A stretch of 5,632 nucleotides of DNA, from NCBI GenBank assembly GCA_030620925.1, contig JAUXIQ010000156.1, positions 1-5,632 of the forward strand, read 5' to 3'. Positions 5,526 to 5,632 of the stretch are shown piece by piece (the first letter of the stretch is position 1; every line of letters starts with the position of its first letter). Source of the stretch: Nitrospinota bacterium. GTDB taxonomy: Bacteria > JAUXIQ01. A program made the position numbers and the translations under genes. The notes beneath the pieces are model-generated. The model did no database searches, was not told where the DNA came from, and saw only the letters and a list, made by a program, of their open reading frames with translations.

Positions 5526-5632
5526 ATGAATGATAAAACCATTTTCCCAAGATTGCTGGCGCGGTGGGCGGCTGTGGTTTTGCTTTTTCTGCTGGTTTTT
5601 ATCATCCTTTCCGCAGAGGCGCAGGAGGAGCG
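5526..5632 (+). CDS. N-terminus of an exported protein, cut by the window edge
   Basis: Only the first 35 codons are present. They encode MNDKTIFPRLLARW, then a strongly hydrophobic stretch (about residues 15-28) and AEAQEE, which is a textbook Sec signal peptide with a likely signal peptidase I site after Ala31 (AEA|QEE). GGGGGT at 5515-5520, five bases before the ATG, supports the start. The second ATG at 5530 is in another frame and would not encode a signal peptide. The mature domain lies outside the window, so no function can be given. It is 158 bases downstream of the VWA gene on the same strand, perhaps in the same operon by read-through or under its own promoter. Confidence 0.8.
   Translation, partial: MNDKTIFPRLLARWAAVVLLFLLVFIILSAEAQEE

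Noticed and set aside
5288-5605. Minus-strand ORF of 105 codons at the right end
   Set aside because: It crosses the end of the VWA gene, the AT-rich promoter-like zone and the signal-peptide gene. The translation has no domain features.

Overview
This is a bacterial window of two unrelated, divergently oriented gene blocks, separated by an AT-rich intergenic region of about 490 bases. All genes have G-rich Shine-Dalgarno sites at normal spacing. GC content is moderate: higher in the left block, visibly lower in the divergent intergenic region and in the first gene to its right. The phylum cannot be fixed from the sequence. The large VWA protein belongs to a family best known from Actinomycetota (Rv0959-like, COG4867) but also found elsewhere, so an actinobacterial, Chloroflexota-like or other deep-branching lineage is possible.

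Left block (1-1906, minus strand): a cytoplasmic polysaccharide-deacetylase-fold (NodB/CDA1) enzyme of the PuuE/HpPgdA type is followed by a crotonase-family (enoyl-CoA hydratase/isomerase) protein. The gap is 132 bases, and the two probably share a transcript. Past the crotonase stop, bases 69-167 hold a cluster of small GC-rich hairpins and a 23-base direct repeat, with no coding signal.

Middle (1907-2396): the divergent intergenic region. Next to the deacetylase gene is a promoter-like -10 overlapped upstream by a 7+5+7 inverted repeat. Next to the right block are a perfect 13-base tandem duplication carrying a -35-like TTGAGT, an 11-base palindrome, and a possible 13-codon leader ORF whose stop overlaps the next start (ATGA).

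Right block (2397-5632, plus strand): a Sec-exported protein of 278 aa from no family I recognise comes first. After 31 bases comes a 700-aa cytoplasmic protein with a long helical N-terminal half, a winged-helix-like segment and a C-terminal VWA domain with an intact MIDAS. A 158-base gap with a weak hairpin plus T-run follows. Last is the first 35 codons of another gene with a clear signal peptide, cut by the window edge.

Proteins of the VWA family usually work with a MoxR/Mg-chelatase-type AAA+ ATPase. None is present here, and both neighbours encode exported proteins. This VWA-plus-exported-protein arrangement is the part most worth following up, but nothing in the window proves a new system.
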